Below are positions 17,371-26,824 of a stretch of DNA of 64,000 nt, piece after piece. The DNA comes from JACDEA01 sp963742585. Its GTDB lineage: Bacteria > Actinomycetota > Acidimicrobiia > Acidimicrobiales > JACDEA01. Numbering within the stretch: the first letter of the stretch is position 1; every line of letters starts with the position of its first letter. Where the stretch lies: NCBI GenBank assembly GCA_963742585.1, contig CAVUMI010000009.1:1612001-1676000 (forward strand), given 5' to 3'. Below the pieces are notes generated by a model. The model had not been told where the DNA came from. It saw only the letters and a program-made list of their open reading frames with translations, and did no database searches. The translations under genes were made by a program, and so were the position numbers.

Positions 17371-17416
17371 CCGCCATGTGTCGGTGGCTTTCAACAGGCT
17401 GGGGAAAACTACACCG

Positions 17417-17439
17417 TTGTAAGTTGTTACACCTATCTG
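17417..17439 (+). promoter_or_regulatory. Candidate operator/promoter of the nurA operon
   Basis: TGTAA (17418-17422) and TTACA (17427-17431) form a perfect inverted repeat with a four-base spacer. The same stretch reads TTGTAAGTT, eight bases, then TATCTG. This resembles the PafBC-dependent DNA-damage promoter pattern (TTGTCRGTG-N8-TAnnnT) at 7 of 9 positions of the upstream box and 2 of 3 defined -10 positions. Both readings are tentative. Confidence 0.35.
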
Positions 17440-17452
17440 CGAACCTGGTGAC

Positions 17453-18359
17453 ATGCAGGAGGTCGCAGCCCGGCTGGCCCGGGTGCTCATGGGTGGGGGC
17501 GACGCCCTCGCCGATCCCACGGGGTCCGACCTGCTCTTCGAGTCCGTGGTCTCGCTCCGGCCGCTCCCCCGCCTCACCGCGCCGGCCGACGTGTGGGCGG
17601 TCGACGGTGGCCAGGCGCTGGTCGCCGACGCCCGGTGCCTGCAGGTGGTCGTCACCCGCGCCGCCCGCGTCCGCTATCAGAACGGCGAGTGCGTCCTTGA
17701 AGAGGAAGGCGCGTTGGCGCCCGAATTGCTCACCGACGGGTCGCGTCATCAACCTGCTGCGCGACAAGGGCGAGTGGGATGCCGTCGAGCGCTCGCTGGC
17801 CGAGGCCGATGCCGGCGCGCTGATCCTCGTCGACGGCGATCTCCAGCCCGACTGGCGCATCCCGTCTACCTACGTCGCCGGCCTCCTCGATCGCGCCCGG
17901 GAGCGCGGCGTCACGCTGGCCTCGATCACCAAGCACTCCTCGCTGGCGCGCGGCGGCGCCCCACTGCTCGGCCATCTGGAGATGGAGGCCGAGGTGCTGT
18001 TCGGCCCGCGCGCGATGTGGTGGGCCCGCATCGCCCGTACCCGGCCCGACCTCCCCGGCGAGTTGCAGGTAGTCGCCGCCCGCCTCGACCCCGACGCGCC
18101 GTTCGCCTTCCGGGTCGACCTGCCCGGCGACATCGACGCCGAGCCGGCGCTCGGAGCAATCAGCGCGCTGTGCAATGACGCCGCGTTCCCTGGCTATCCC
18201 TACCCGCTCACCGTCGCCGATCGCCTGGCGGCCTGCCCGGGTTGGATCCGCTCCGAAGCCGCGGGCGATCTCGACAATGCCCTCGCCGCGCTCGGCGTCG
18301 GCGAAGACGTCCGCCGCCGGGCGTTCACCGACCGGCATCGTCTCATGGAGCGAGCGTGA
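17453..18359 (+). CDS. nurA: NurA-domain 5'-3' nuclease (one frameshift)
   Basis: NurA is the nuclease partner of HerA in DNA end resection. The first 97 residues (VWAVDGGQALVADARCLQVVV gives the conserved DGG/D metal motif, written in part) are in one frame. From about 17740 the protein continues one base over (RVINLLRDKGEWDAVERSLA, then ILVDGDLQPDW with a second conserved acidic motif, and ASITKHSSLARGG). The break lies in GGGTCGCG and looks like a single inserted base. The rebuilt length is about 301 residues. It is the first gene of the nurA-herA-mre11-rad50 operon; herA follows four bases after its stop. Confidence 0.85.
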
Positions 18360-18363
18360 GCAC

Positions 18364-19932
18364 GTGAGCCGCGGGCGGCTGTTCGGGAAGAACGTCCTCG
18401 AGGGCATGTTCCGCGCTGCGCCGGATGAAGACCTCTTCCTTGGGGAGCTGCTCGTCGCGGTCGACGACGCCACCGGCCGGCGCTACCTGTTCCGCATCGT
18501 CGACGTCACCTACGGCACCGAGCATCGCGAGCCGGGCTGGGCCGAGCGGGTTGCCGGAACGTTGCTGGCGGACGACGCGCGTGGCGAGGGCGGCGCCCAC
18601 CCGTTGCACGAGCAGGCCAAGCGCACCTACCGCGTCGCCAGCTGCCGCTGCCTTGGCTACCTCACGCCCGACGGGCTCGACTTCCGCAAACCCAAATCGT
18701 TGCCCACGCAGTTCTCACGCGTCATCGCACCCGAACCGGCCGACTTCGCATTTCTGCGCAGCCGCATGGGCGACCTGCCGTTCGGTCATCTGCGCAGCGG
18801 CGAGACCGACGTCGATTTCGAAGTCGGTATCCCGGGCGACAGCCTCGCCACCCACATCGGCATCTTCGCCACGACCGGCATGGGCAAGTCGAACCTCATG
18901 ATGGTGCTGGCCGCTGGCGTGCTCCGGGCCAAGGGACGCTACGGGCTGCTGCTCATCGATCCCCACGGCGAGTACCGCACCGCGCTGGCCCGCCACCCGT
19001 GGGCCGGCGTCGCCTTGCGCACCTACGCGGCCCGCCGCCTGGCCAACACCTCGACCCTGCGCATCAGCCTGGCCGAGCTCGACGATCGACGATCTCCGCA
19101 CCGCGCACGACTGGAGCCGGCCGCAGGAAGAGGCACTGTTCGAGCTGGAGCGTCACTACTCCCGCGAAGGCCATGAAGGCCTCGCCTGGCTGCTTCCGTT
19201 CACCACCATCGACGACCTGGCCGGCTTCCGCGATATCGAGCTCAACGGGCGCATCGCCCTCAACACGCTTCAGGTCGTGCAGCGGCGGGCCCGTCGCATC
19301 GTCGGCCTCGAGGCGATCGCCGCCGATCCCGGCGTCTCGGTCGGCGCGGCCATCGTGCGCGACCTGACCGAGGGGAAGGTCGTCCTGGTCGACGTCAGCG
19401 GCCTGGGATCCACCGAGGAGGTGCTGGTCGCCTCGTTCCTCACCCGCCGCGTGCTCGACCACTGGCAGGCGGCGTACCTCGACGATGACGAGTACCACCG
19501 CCAGCTGCCCACTGTCGCCATCGCCCTCGAGGAGGCGCAGCGCGTTCTAGGCAACAGCAAGGACAGCGAGTCCAATGTCTTCCCGCGCGTGGCGCGCGAG
19601 GGGCGCAAGTTCAAGGTCGGGCTGTGCGCCGTCACCCAGCAGCCCAAGCTGCTCGACGACGAGCTGCTCAGCCAGTTCAACACCTTCTTCGTCCTAGGCC
19701 TGGCCGACGAGAAGGACCGCAACATCCTGCGGGCCTCGGCCAAGCAGGACATCAGCGCCCTCGGCCCTGAGATTCAGACGCTCATGCCCGGCGAGTGCCT
19801 CATGGCCAACCTGGCCGCACCGTTCGCGGTGCCCGCACGCGTGCATCTCTACGCCGATGTGGTCGCCGCCACCGAACCGCCGCCTGCGCCGCGCCCCAGC
19901 CAGCGCCGAACGTCTCCGCGTTGGTCGACTGA
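18364..19932 (+). CDS. herA: HerA-like hexameric DNA translocase (frameshifted)
   Basis: A FtsK/HerA-superfamily ATPase that drives DNA end processing with NurA. The N-terminal HAS-barrel (GRLFGKNVLEGMF...GELLVAVDD) is followed by Walker A FATTGMGKSN and the HerA-type motif LLIDPHGEYR. After a frameshift at about 19087 (GACGAT-C-GACGAT, probably an extra C) the protein continues with DDLRTAHDWSRPQEEALFEL, Walker B/sensor VAIALEEAQRVLG, the CAVTQQPKLLD arginine-finger region and GLADEKDRNILRASA. A second shift near 19900 is likely, because the TGA at 19930-19932 overlaps the mre11 ATG (TGATG). Rebuilt length is about 522 residues. Confidence 0.87.
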
Positions 19933-21047
19933 TGCGGATCGCGGCGATCGGCGACGCCCACCTCGGACGGTCGTACTACCCGTACACCACCGCCGAAGGC
20001 GTCAACCAACGCGAGCGGGACTTCGAGCAGTCGTTCGAGGCCGCCATCGACCTTGCGTTGGCCCAGTCGCCCGACTTGGTGATCTGGCTGGGCGACGTCT
20101 TCGATCATCCTCGGCCCACGTTCCGTTCCTTTCGGATCGCGCAGCGGGCGCTCTCCCGGATCCGCGATCACGGGATCAGCGCAGTCGTGATCAGCGGCAA
20201 CCACGACACGCCGCGGCTCCCCGGCACCGGTAGCCCGTATTCGCCGCTGGCCGACACCTTCCCCGAGTTCCACTTCGCCCACCGGCTCGCCTACGAACGT
20301 TTCGAGCTGCCGGGCCTCCTCGTCCACGCGGTGCCGCAGATGCTCACCGTCGAGGCCACCAAGGAGGCGCTCGCGGAGGTCGATGCCAGCCGCAGCCTCG
20401 ACCGCGTCAACCTTCTGCTCACCCACCCGCGGGTACCGCAGGTCGAGCCCAAGTACGCCGACATCAACGAGATCGAAGTCGACGCCGGCCTCCTTCGTGC
20501 CGATCTTGTTCTCCTCGGGCACTACCACTCGCACCGCAAGGTGCTCGACGGCATCTGGTACGCGGGCGCCACCGACACGTTTTCCTTCGCCGACGACCCC
20601 GATCCGAAGGGCATCGTGGTGCTCGACACCGATACCGGCGGGTGTACACATGTCCCGCTGAGCGACCAGCGCCCGATGGTCACCCCCGAGCCGGTCTACG
20701 CGCTCGGGTTGAGCGCCGCGGAAATCCAGGCCACCGTCGTCGACCGCCTGGCCAGCGCGCCGTCCGACGCCGTTGTCCGGCTCTACATCGACGCGGTGGC
20801 GCCAGAGGCGTGGCGGCTCGTCGATCACGATGCGATACACGAGGCGGGCGCGCATCTCCTGCACGCGCAGATCGAGCGGCGCAACGCGCCGGCGGCCGGC
20901 ACGGTCGACGCCGGCGACGACTTCAGCAACCTGGCCGACCTGTGGGCGAAGTGGCTGCCCAATCAGGACCTCATCGGATACGACCGCGATCGCATTCGAC
21001 ACCTGGGTGACGACTACCTCGCCCGGGCCAACGAGCAGGCGAACTGA
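19932..21047 (+). CDS. Mre11/SbcD-family DNA exonuclease
   Basis: A 371-residue calcineurin-like metallophosphoesterase. Metal-binding motifs are in family order: GDAHLG (I), GDVFDH (II), ISGNHDTPR (III), LLTHPRVP (IV) and LLGHYHSHR (V). The C-terminal third is a capping region as in Mre11. It would act with the Rad50-like protein two bases downstream to process DNA ends. The start overlaps the herA stop, so all four genes are translationally linked. An archaeal-type label (mre11) fits the context better than E. coli sbcD. Confidence 0.92.
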   Translation: MRIAAIGDAHLGRSYYPYTTAEGVNQRERDFEQSFEAAIDLALAQSPDLVIWLGDVFDHPRPTFRSFRIAQRALSRIRDHGISAVVISGNHDTPRLPGTGSPYSPLADTFPEFHFAHRLAYERFELPGLLVHAVPQMLTVEATKEALAEVDASRSLDRVNLLLTHPRVPQVEPKYADINEIEVDAGLLRADLVLLGHYHSHRKVLDGIWYAGATDTFSFADDPDPKGIVVLDTDTGGCTHVPLSDQRPMVTPEPVYALGLSAAEIQATVVDRLASAPSDAVVRLYIDAVAPEAWRLVDHDAIHEAGAHLLHAQIERRNAPAAGTVDAGDDFSNLADLWAKWLPNQDLIGYDRDRIRHLGDDYLARANEQAN

Positions 21048-21049
21048 CC

Positions 21050-23329
21050 GTGCGGGTCACGCGCCTATATCTCGAGAACTACCGGGTCTACGAGGATCCG
21101 CTCGACCTCGAGATCCCGCCCGGTCTGGTCGGCATCTACGGGGTGAACGGTGCCGGCAAGAGTTATCTCTTGGAGAGCATCCTGTTTGCTCTTTGGGGCC
21201 GCGCCCGCACCGAGCTACGCGAGGTGCGCACCGCCGGCGTGCAGCGCGACTGCATCGCCGAGTGCGAGTTCGAGCACGAGGGTCACCTCTACGTGGTGCG
21301 TCGCACCCTCAAGGGTGGCGGCAAGCAGCTCACGACGAAGGCGGCAGCGTTCGCCGACGGGCAGCAGGTCGCCGAGGGTCCAAGCGACACCAAGCGCTAC
21401 GTGCACTCGATCCTCGGCATGGACGACGCGCCGTTCCGGGCGTCGGTGTTCGCCGAGCAGAAGCAGTTGGCCGCGTTCAGCAGCCAGGGCCCCGCCGAGC
21501 GCAAGAAGCTGGTCCTGAAACTGCTTGGCATCACACCCCTCGATGGCGCGCGCGACATGGTGCGCAAGGACGCCAAGGCTGCGCACGAGCGTTTCGACCA
21601 ACTCCGCTCCGTCCTCCCCGATCTCGACGTGTTGCGCGTCACCACCGACGACCTCAACGCGGCCGCCGCGGCCCGCGACACCGAGGCCACCGCCGCCGAG
21701 ACCGTCGCGGCCACCGCGAGCGATGCGCTGGCCCACGCCGAAGCGAAACTCGATCAGGTCGACGAGTTGGGTCGCGAGTTCGAGCGGATCAAGGTCGCTG
21801 GCACGGCGGCCCGCCAAGAGGTCGACGACCTCAAGTCGCGAACGGAGTTGCTCGAGAAGGAGCGCGCCGACCTGGGCGCGGCCGAAGCCCGCCACGCCGA
21901 GCTGGTCGCGCTCGTCGCCGCGTTGCCCGCGCTCGAGGCGCGACTTCCGCTTGCCGAGGCGGTCGCCGGCGCCCGCGCCGCGTTGGCCGCCATCGCGCTG
22001 CCCGACGAACCGCCGCCGGTCGACGACGAGGCGCTGGCCCATGCCCGCACCGCGTCGGAGCACACAGCGGCGGAGCTGGCCAACGCCGAGGGCCGACTCC
22101 ATGGCGCATCGGCGCGGCTCGAGGCGGCGCGCGAGGCAGTGGGCCGGGCCCACGAGCTGTCCGATGAGGGCGACTGCCCCCTCTGCGGACAAGCCTTGGG
22201 CGCCGCCTTCGAACAGGTGCAGACGCACCGCGCCGAAGAACTGGCCTCAGCCACCAGCGAAGTTGGCGCCCTGACGGCTCAGCGTGACGAACTCGCGGCC
22301 GCGGCCAAGGCCGCCCGGGCCGCCGAGAAGGCGTTGTCAACCAAGGTCGAGAAGGGGCGCGCCGCACGCGAGGCGTACACCCGCGCCTTCGACCAGCGCG
22401 CGGGAGCCGAGAAGGCAGTCGCCGACGCCGAGGCCCGGCTCGACCCACCGTTGGCGCAGGGTGAACCCGATGACCTCCGTCGCCACGTGCTCGAGTTGCG
22501 TGGCGCGGCCGACGAGCTGGCCCGGATCACGGGCCGGCTGGAGCGGCGCGATGTCGTGGTCGTCGAAATCGAGGGTGCGCAGCTTCGCTTGCAGGACGCC
22601 ACTGGGCGGCTGGAAACGCTCCGCGAGAAGGCCAAGGCGCTCGGTTTCAAGCCGGAGCAACTGGAGGCGGCGCGGGCCACGCGTGCCACGGCAAAGACCA
22701 CCGCCGAAACAGCATTGAAGACCGCGCACGAAGCGCGACTGATCGCGGTGCAGGCGGCCGCCCGCGCCGAGGCCGAGGCGGCCAAGATCGTTGCCGCCGA
22801 AGCACAGCACACACAGCTCATCGACTTGGGCGAGGAGGCCCGCCACCTGAGCCGCCTCGCCGATCTCCTGCACGGCTTCCGAGAAGGCGTGGTCGCCAAG
22901 GTCGGGCCGATGCTCGAGCAAGAAGCCGGCACGCTCTTCAAGGAACTGACCAATCACGAGTACGACGACTTCAAGGTCGACCCCGAGACCTACGAGATCA
23001 TGCTGGGCGACGCCGGCCACACCTACGGCATGGACCGCTTCTCCGGCAGCGAGACCGACTTGGCGAACCTCGCCCTGCGCGTCGCCATCAGCGAGCAGGT
23101 GCGGTTGCTGTCGGGTGGCACGGTGGGATTGCTCGTGCTCGACGAGGTGTTCGGCCCGCTCGACGACGACCGCAAGGTCCGCATGCTCGAGGCGCTACAG
23201 ACGCTCACCGCGCGCTTCCGCCAGGTCCTCGTCGTCACCCATGACAACGACATCAAGGAACAGCTGCCCAACGCCATCGAAGTGATCAAGCTGCCCGGCC
23301 GCCGCGCCACCGCCCGGGTCGTTGCCTAA
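21050..23329 (+). CDS. Rad50/SbcC-family ATPase
   Basis: A 759-residue SMC-like ATPase, somewhat short for Rad50. Walker A is GVNGAGKS near residue 32. Two long coiled-coil arms (Ala/Glu/Arg-rich, roughly 170-360 and 390-600) flank the zinc-hook CPLCG at about residue 374. The C-terminal half has the ABC signature FSGSETDLANLALRVAI, Walker B LLVLDEVFGPLDDDRK and the H-loop VVTHDND. It dimerises through the hook and clamps DNA with Mre11. The GTG start lies two bases after the mre11 stop. It ends the four-gene operon. Confidence 0.93.
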   Translation: MRVTRLYLENYRVYEDPLDLEIPPGLVGIYGVNGAGKSYLLESILFALWGRARTELREVRTAGVQRDCIAECEFEHEGHLYVVRRTLKGGGKQLTTKAAAFADGQQVAEGPSDTKRYVHSILGMDDAPFRASVFAEQKQLAAFSSQGPAERKKLVLKLLGITPLDGARDMVRKDAKAAHERFDQLRSVLPDLDVLRVTTDDLNAAAAARDTEATAAETVAATASDALAHAEAKLDQVDELGREFERIKVAGTAARQEVDDLKSRTELLEKERADLGAAEARHAELVALVAALPALEARLPLAEAVAGARAALAAIALPDEPPPVDDEALAHARTASEHTAAELANAEGRLHGASARLEAAREAVGRAHELSDEGDCPLCGQALGAAFEQVQTHRAEELASATSEVGALTAQRDELAAAAKAARAAEKALSTKVEKGRAAREAYTRAFDQRAGAEKAVADAEARLDPPLAQGEPDDLRRHVLELRGAADELARITGRLERRDVVVVEIEGAQLRLQDATGRLETLREKAKALGFKPEQLEAARATRATAKTTAETALKTAHEARLIAVQAAARAEAEAAKIVAAEAQHTQLIDLGEEARHLSRLADLLHGFREGVVAKVGPMLEQEAGTLFKELTNHEYDDFKVDPETYEIMLGDAGHTYGMDRFSGSETDLANLALRVAISEQVRLLSGGTVGLLVLDEVFGPLDDDRKVRMLEALQTLTARFRQVLVVTHDNDIKEQLPNAIEVIKLPGRRATARVVA

Positions 23330-23410
23330 CGATCAATCGGGTTTCGTCGGCGGCCCAGCGGGTAGCGATGGTACCGAGGGGTAATCGCTGACGAGTCAGG
23401 GGGACTGCCC

Positions 23411-24373
23411 ATGACCGTGTCCGGAACACTCGATCATCGCGTCGATCGCCTGACTGCAACGGCGGCGCGCCATGTAGTCGAACCCGATACCGAGGTGGTG
23501 GGTGAGGTCGGCCCCGGTCAAGTCCTGGCCGACCGTTTGCTCAGCGTAGACGGCCTCGGACTCGACCTAACCCCCGAGCAGCGGCGGGTGCTCTCCCGCG
23601 AGGAGGTGGCGTCAATCACCCAAGCGGGCATCCGGTTCGAGGCCGTCCTCGAGGCCGGCTTCGCCGCACAGATTGCCACCGCACCCGAACTCACTGACCG
23701 CCGCCTCGGGTTCATCCTCCATGAGCTCGGTGAAGAGACACGCCACCAGCGCGTCTTCCAGCGCCTGGTCGACCAGCTCCAGCCGCAAGCAGCGATACCG
23801 GCGCCGTTCGCGTTGGTCCGCCTCGGGTATCGCCTCGTCATCCACGCCAGCGTGCGCTTCCCCGCGTTCTTCTACATTCTCGTGCTCGGCGGCGAGGAGA
23901 TCCCCGACCTCCTCCAGAAGCGTGCGGCCGAGGATCCCGACACCGATCCCTTCATCCGCGACGTCAACCGCTACCACCGGCTAGAGGAGGCCCGGCACCT
24001 ATCGTTCGCCCGCGCCGTCTACGCCGATGTGTGGAAGGCGGCCGGGCCCGTCGACCGGGTGCTGGCCCGCTACCTCGCGCCACGGGTCATCCGAGCCATG
24101 TTCGACACGATCGTCCAGCCCGGCGTCTACCGGGTGGCCGGTCTGCCGTGGCTCAGCACCTGGCTGCGCGCCAACCGCAGTCGCCAACGCACCCAGCTGC
24201 GCTACGAGGCGACTCGTCCGGTCCTCCAGACGTTGCTCGACGCCGGTGCCATGCACCGGATCCCGGGCGCCTGGCGACGGCTTTGCGGGGTCGCCCCTGT
24301 TGGCCCCATCCAGTTCGCACAGAGCGCGTGGGGTACCGGGCTCGCAGGCTTGAAGTCGCTGGCGCGCCCGTAA
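23411..24373 (+). CDS. AurF-like diiron oxygenase family protein
   Basis: A 320-residue all-helical protein with ferritin-like iron motifs: EVASITQAGIRFEAVLEAG gives a first glutamate, ELGEETRHQRVF an ExxxH pair, and RLEEARHLSFAR a second ExxRH pair. This matches the AurF/CmlI group of arylamine N-oxygenases (p-aminobenzoate and chloramphenicol pathways), but no biosynthetic cluster surrounds it, so the substrate is unknown. The ATG follows a GGGGGA sequence. It may be transcribed with or separately from the rad50 operon, which ends 82 bases upstream. Confidence 0.8.
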   Translation: MTVSGTLDHRVDRLTATAARHVVEPDTEVVGEVGPGQVLADRLLSVDGLGLDLTPEQRRVLSREEVASITQAGIRFEAVLEAGFAAQIATAPELTDRRLGFILHELGEETRHQRVFQRLVDQLQPQAAIPAPFALVRLGYRLVIHASVRFPAFFYILVLGGEEIPDLLQKRAAEDPDTDPFIRDVNRYHRLEEARHLSFARAVYADVWKAAGPVDRVLARYLAPRVIRAMFDTIVQPGVYRVAGLPWLSTWLRANRSRQRTQLRYEATRPVLQTLLDAGAMHRIPGAWRRLCGVAPVGPIQFAQSAWGTGLAGLKSLARP

Positions 24374-24381
24374 TCCGCGTG

Positions 24382-24942
24382 CTAGATCCGCAGACCCCGA
24401 GAGTCCTCGGAGTTCGCCCGTCCCGCGAGCCAGCGCGCAACTTGTTCGGGAGAACCGTCGGGTACATGAAGCTGATCACGTTCGAGGGCCTTGCGCTGGT
24501 ACCGCGTGAGCAGCGAGATCACGGGCCTGAGGTCGACTCCGCTCGTGCACGTCAATCCGTTGGCGATCGCGACGTCTTCGTGATGCGCCCAGAGTTCGAG
24601 AAGGCTCACAGCCGCGACCGCTCCGAATTGGTGCGCGCGTGGTGCCGGCCGGCTGAGTCGCTGCATCGCCCAGTCGAACCCGCGTCGACGCCGGTAGATG
24701 CGCAGCAATCGTGTGTTGCTCGTCGCCACACGATCGAGCCGCAGACCGCTGGCCACCATCAGCCGGAACGGAACAGTCGGCCATCCCCCACGTAGCTCGC
24801 CCAAGGCGACATGCACGGCAAGGTCAGTCGCCGTCCAGTCGCCGCAGATCGTCGGCGCGTCGGGACCCACCTCCAGCAACGTGCGCCGGAGAGCGTCTCG
24901 CTCGCGTGCGAAGTCCTCGCCGATCGGCGTGCGATCTGCCAT
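24382..24942 (-). CDS. Maleylpyruvate isomerase (MDMPI) family protein, probably mycothiol-dependent
   Basis: A 186-residue DinB-like four-helix protein. The N-terminal pattern ERDALRRTLLEVGPDAPTICGDWTATDLAVHVALGELRG (given here as a description; CGDWT and HVALGE carry the metal-binding histidine) and LLELWAHHEDVAIANG with a second histidine pair are typical of the actinobacterial MDMPI family. It is usually annotated TIGR03085. Members use mycothiol as cofactor in thiol transfer or isomerisation; the substrate is unknown. The ATG at 24942 was chosen over an upstream one because family alignment begins near it. Confidence 0.83.
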   Translation of the reverse strand: MADRTPIGEDFARERDALRRTLLEVGPDAPTICGDWTATDLAVHVALGELRGGWPTVPFRLMVASGLRLDRVATSNTRLLRIYRRRRGFDWAMQRLSRPAPRAHQFGAVAAVSLLELWAHHEDVAIANGLTCTSGVDLRPVISLLTRYQRKALERDQLHVPDGSPEQVARWLAGRANSEDSRGLRI

Positions 24943-24953
24943 CGTTCGCGAGT

Positions 24954-25193
24954 ATGGAAGAGGCGAGCCGCCGTGAGCCAGACGGAAGCAGCGCTCAGTC
25001 CGAGGTCGGCTTCCCATCGTTCGATCACAATCAGTGGACCGTGGAGGGTGAGATCGAGCGCTTCGGTGCGTTCGGTCAGGGCGTAGCCCGGGCGAGGGGT
25101 TGGAAGCGACTCATCGGCGTCGTCCTCATTGCACTGATCGTCTTGCCGATCCTCATCGGCGCCACCAGCATGGTGGCGCGCGCCCTCGGCTGA
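24954..25193 (+). CDS. Small single-pass membrane protein, function unknown
   Basis: A 79-residue protein with a hydrophilic, acidic first half (WTVEGEIERFGAFGQGVARA) and one C-terminal transmembrane helix (LIGVVLIALIVLPILIGA). I do not recognise a family. The ATG at 24954 is only 11 bases from the start codon of the divergent MDMPI gene, so one of the two starts may lie further in. It ends just before the RNase P RNA. Confidence 0.55.
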   Translation: MEEASRREPDGSSAQSEVGFPSFDHNQWTVEGEIERFGAFGQGVARARGWKRLIGVVLIALIVLPILIGATSMVARALG

Positions 25194-25214
25194 CGTGCGA
25201 ACATGGTCAGGCGA

Positions 25215-25557
<343 letters not shown>

Positions 25558-25627
25558 TCGCACCAACCACAGGGTTCCGAGTCAGCGCCGACGTTCTGCG
25601 GCACGAGCCGAGTGTATGCTTATTTGC

Positions 25628-25822
25628 ATGCAGAGCACGAGTGTTCGCATTGACGCGGCTACCCATCACGAACTCAAGCGCTTGGCCGCCGACCTGCACA
25701 CGACCGTTGGCAACACCGTCGCCTTGGCTGTACGCGCGCTGCGCCAAGACCACGTCGGCATTGAGTTAACCGCGGCGCTGCGCGACGACGAGTCAGCTTG
25801 GCTCGATGCTGACCTCGGGTGA
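25628..25822 (+). CDS. Ribbon-helix-helix antitoxin (MazE-like partner)
   Basis: A 64-residue protein with an N-terminal RHH pattern (TSVRIDAATHHELKRLAADL, then TTVGNTVALAVRALRQ) and an acidic C-terminus (DDESAWLDADLG) of the kind that binds a toxin. The ATG at 25628 is the likely start. It overlaps the next gene by 17 bases, as is common for antitoxin-toxin pairs. It lies 70 bases after rnpB. Confidence 0.75.
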   Translation: MQSTSVRIDAATHHELKRLAADLHTTVGNTVALAVRALRQDHVGIELTAALRDDESAWLDADLG

Positions 25823-26147
25823 TGTAGTCGACCTGGACTTGGGAGTTCCTGAGGGTCCGGAAGCCGGGTTTCTGCATCCCGCCGTGGTCGCCACGGCCCA
25901 GCGAATCCTCGACGCGGGGCCATCGGTTATCTACGTCGTACCCCTGACGACCACCATTCGGAGCTTCCACAGCGAAATCGTCATTGAACCCGACGCGGCC
26001 AACGGGCTGCGCGAGATCTCGGCCGCGCAATGTCAACATCTTCGAGCCGTGTCACCTAGCCGCGTCGCCTCGACTCGCGGCAACGTGGGTCCGGCGCTCC
26101 TGTCGCAGGTCCGCGAGACGATCGCCGTCATCCTTGATCTGCCCTGA
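25806..26147 (+). CDS. MazF/PemK-family toxin (likely endoribonuclease)
   Basis: A 113-residue SH3-barrel-like protein. It begins with SGDVVDLDLGVPEGPEAGFLHPAVV (the usual GDVxxVDLxPxxGxExxKxRP pattern with several substitutions), then VIYVVPLTTTIR, EIVIEPDAANGL and ends RVASTRGNVGPALLSQVRETIAVILDLP, matching the MazF layout. The substitutions in the first loop leave activity open. It pairs with the overlapping RHH antitoxin upstream. Confidence 0.75.
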   Translation: MLTSGDVVDLDLGVPEGPEAGFLHPAVVATAQRILDAGPSVIYVVPLTTTIRSFHSEIVIEPDAANGLREISAAQCQHLRAVSPSRVASTRGNVGPALLSQVRETIAVILDLP

Positions 26148-26175
26148 AGCGACGCCGCCATCGTTCCGGCGATAG

Positions 26176-26726
26176 ATGACAGGGGCAGAAGACCGAACGA
26201 TCAGAGGTGTTGCTGCGCGCGCGATTAACGCATGTGGTGACTCTGACCTGTGGGCAGGGTTCATGCTTTCGCCCGTGGACGAGTTACTGCCGATCGGTGA
26301 CTTCTCGCGGCAATCCGGGCTGTCAAGTCTCGCGACCGTAAACGTGGGCGACAATCACGCCTACCTCATTCACGAATGCGATTTGACACAGCTGACCCGC
26401 GACCACACCGTGACGGCCCCCCTCGTCGAGCGCGGCGAGATCACCGAGAGCGAGGCGCTCGATCATCCACACCCAAACGTCCTCACCCGAGTCCTCGGCG
26501 GCGGTCCCAACGTTGGAGCCGACGCGCTACCTACCCAGCGGACGAGGGTGACCGAATTCTCATGTGCAGCGCGATGGCCTGTTCAACGAGGTGAACACCG
26601 ACGAGATTTCTGCGGTGCTCGCATCAACGCAGGATCTGCAGACTGCAGCGGATGCTCTCATCGAGGCCGCGCGCGTCGGGAGCGAATGACAACGTGTCCG
26701 CGGTCGTGGCCGAAGTCTGCCGGTAA
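26176..26726 (+). pseudogene. Decayed PP2C-family Ser/Thr protein phosphatase (C-terminal half only)
   Basis: The reading NVGDNHAYLIHE...LTRDHTVTAPLVERGEI...HPHPNVLTRVLG matches the C-terminal half of Stp1-type PP2C phosphatases, including the GD metal motif. After shifts near 26535 and 26575 the frame gives GDRILMCS, then DGLFNEVNTDEISAVLAS, and after a third near 26685 it ends NDNVSAVVAEV, the usual last strand. The N-terminal 110 or so residues, with the first metal aspartates, are missing. The combination of truncation and several frameshifts suggests a true pseudogene rather than only read errors. Confidence 0.75.
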
Positions 26727-26824
26727 CAGACCCGGCCTCGAGTCGGCGCTATGTGACAGTCGGCCTCCAGGCGGCGTGATCAATTCGGTCGCACAAGGCT
26801 CCCCTCGCGCGATTGCATGGCGCG

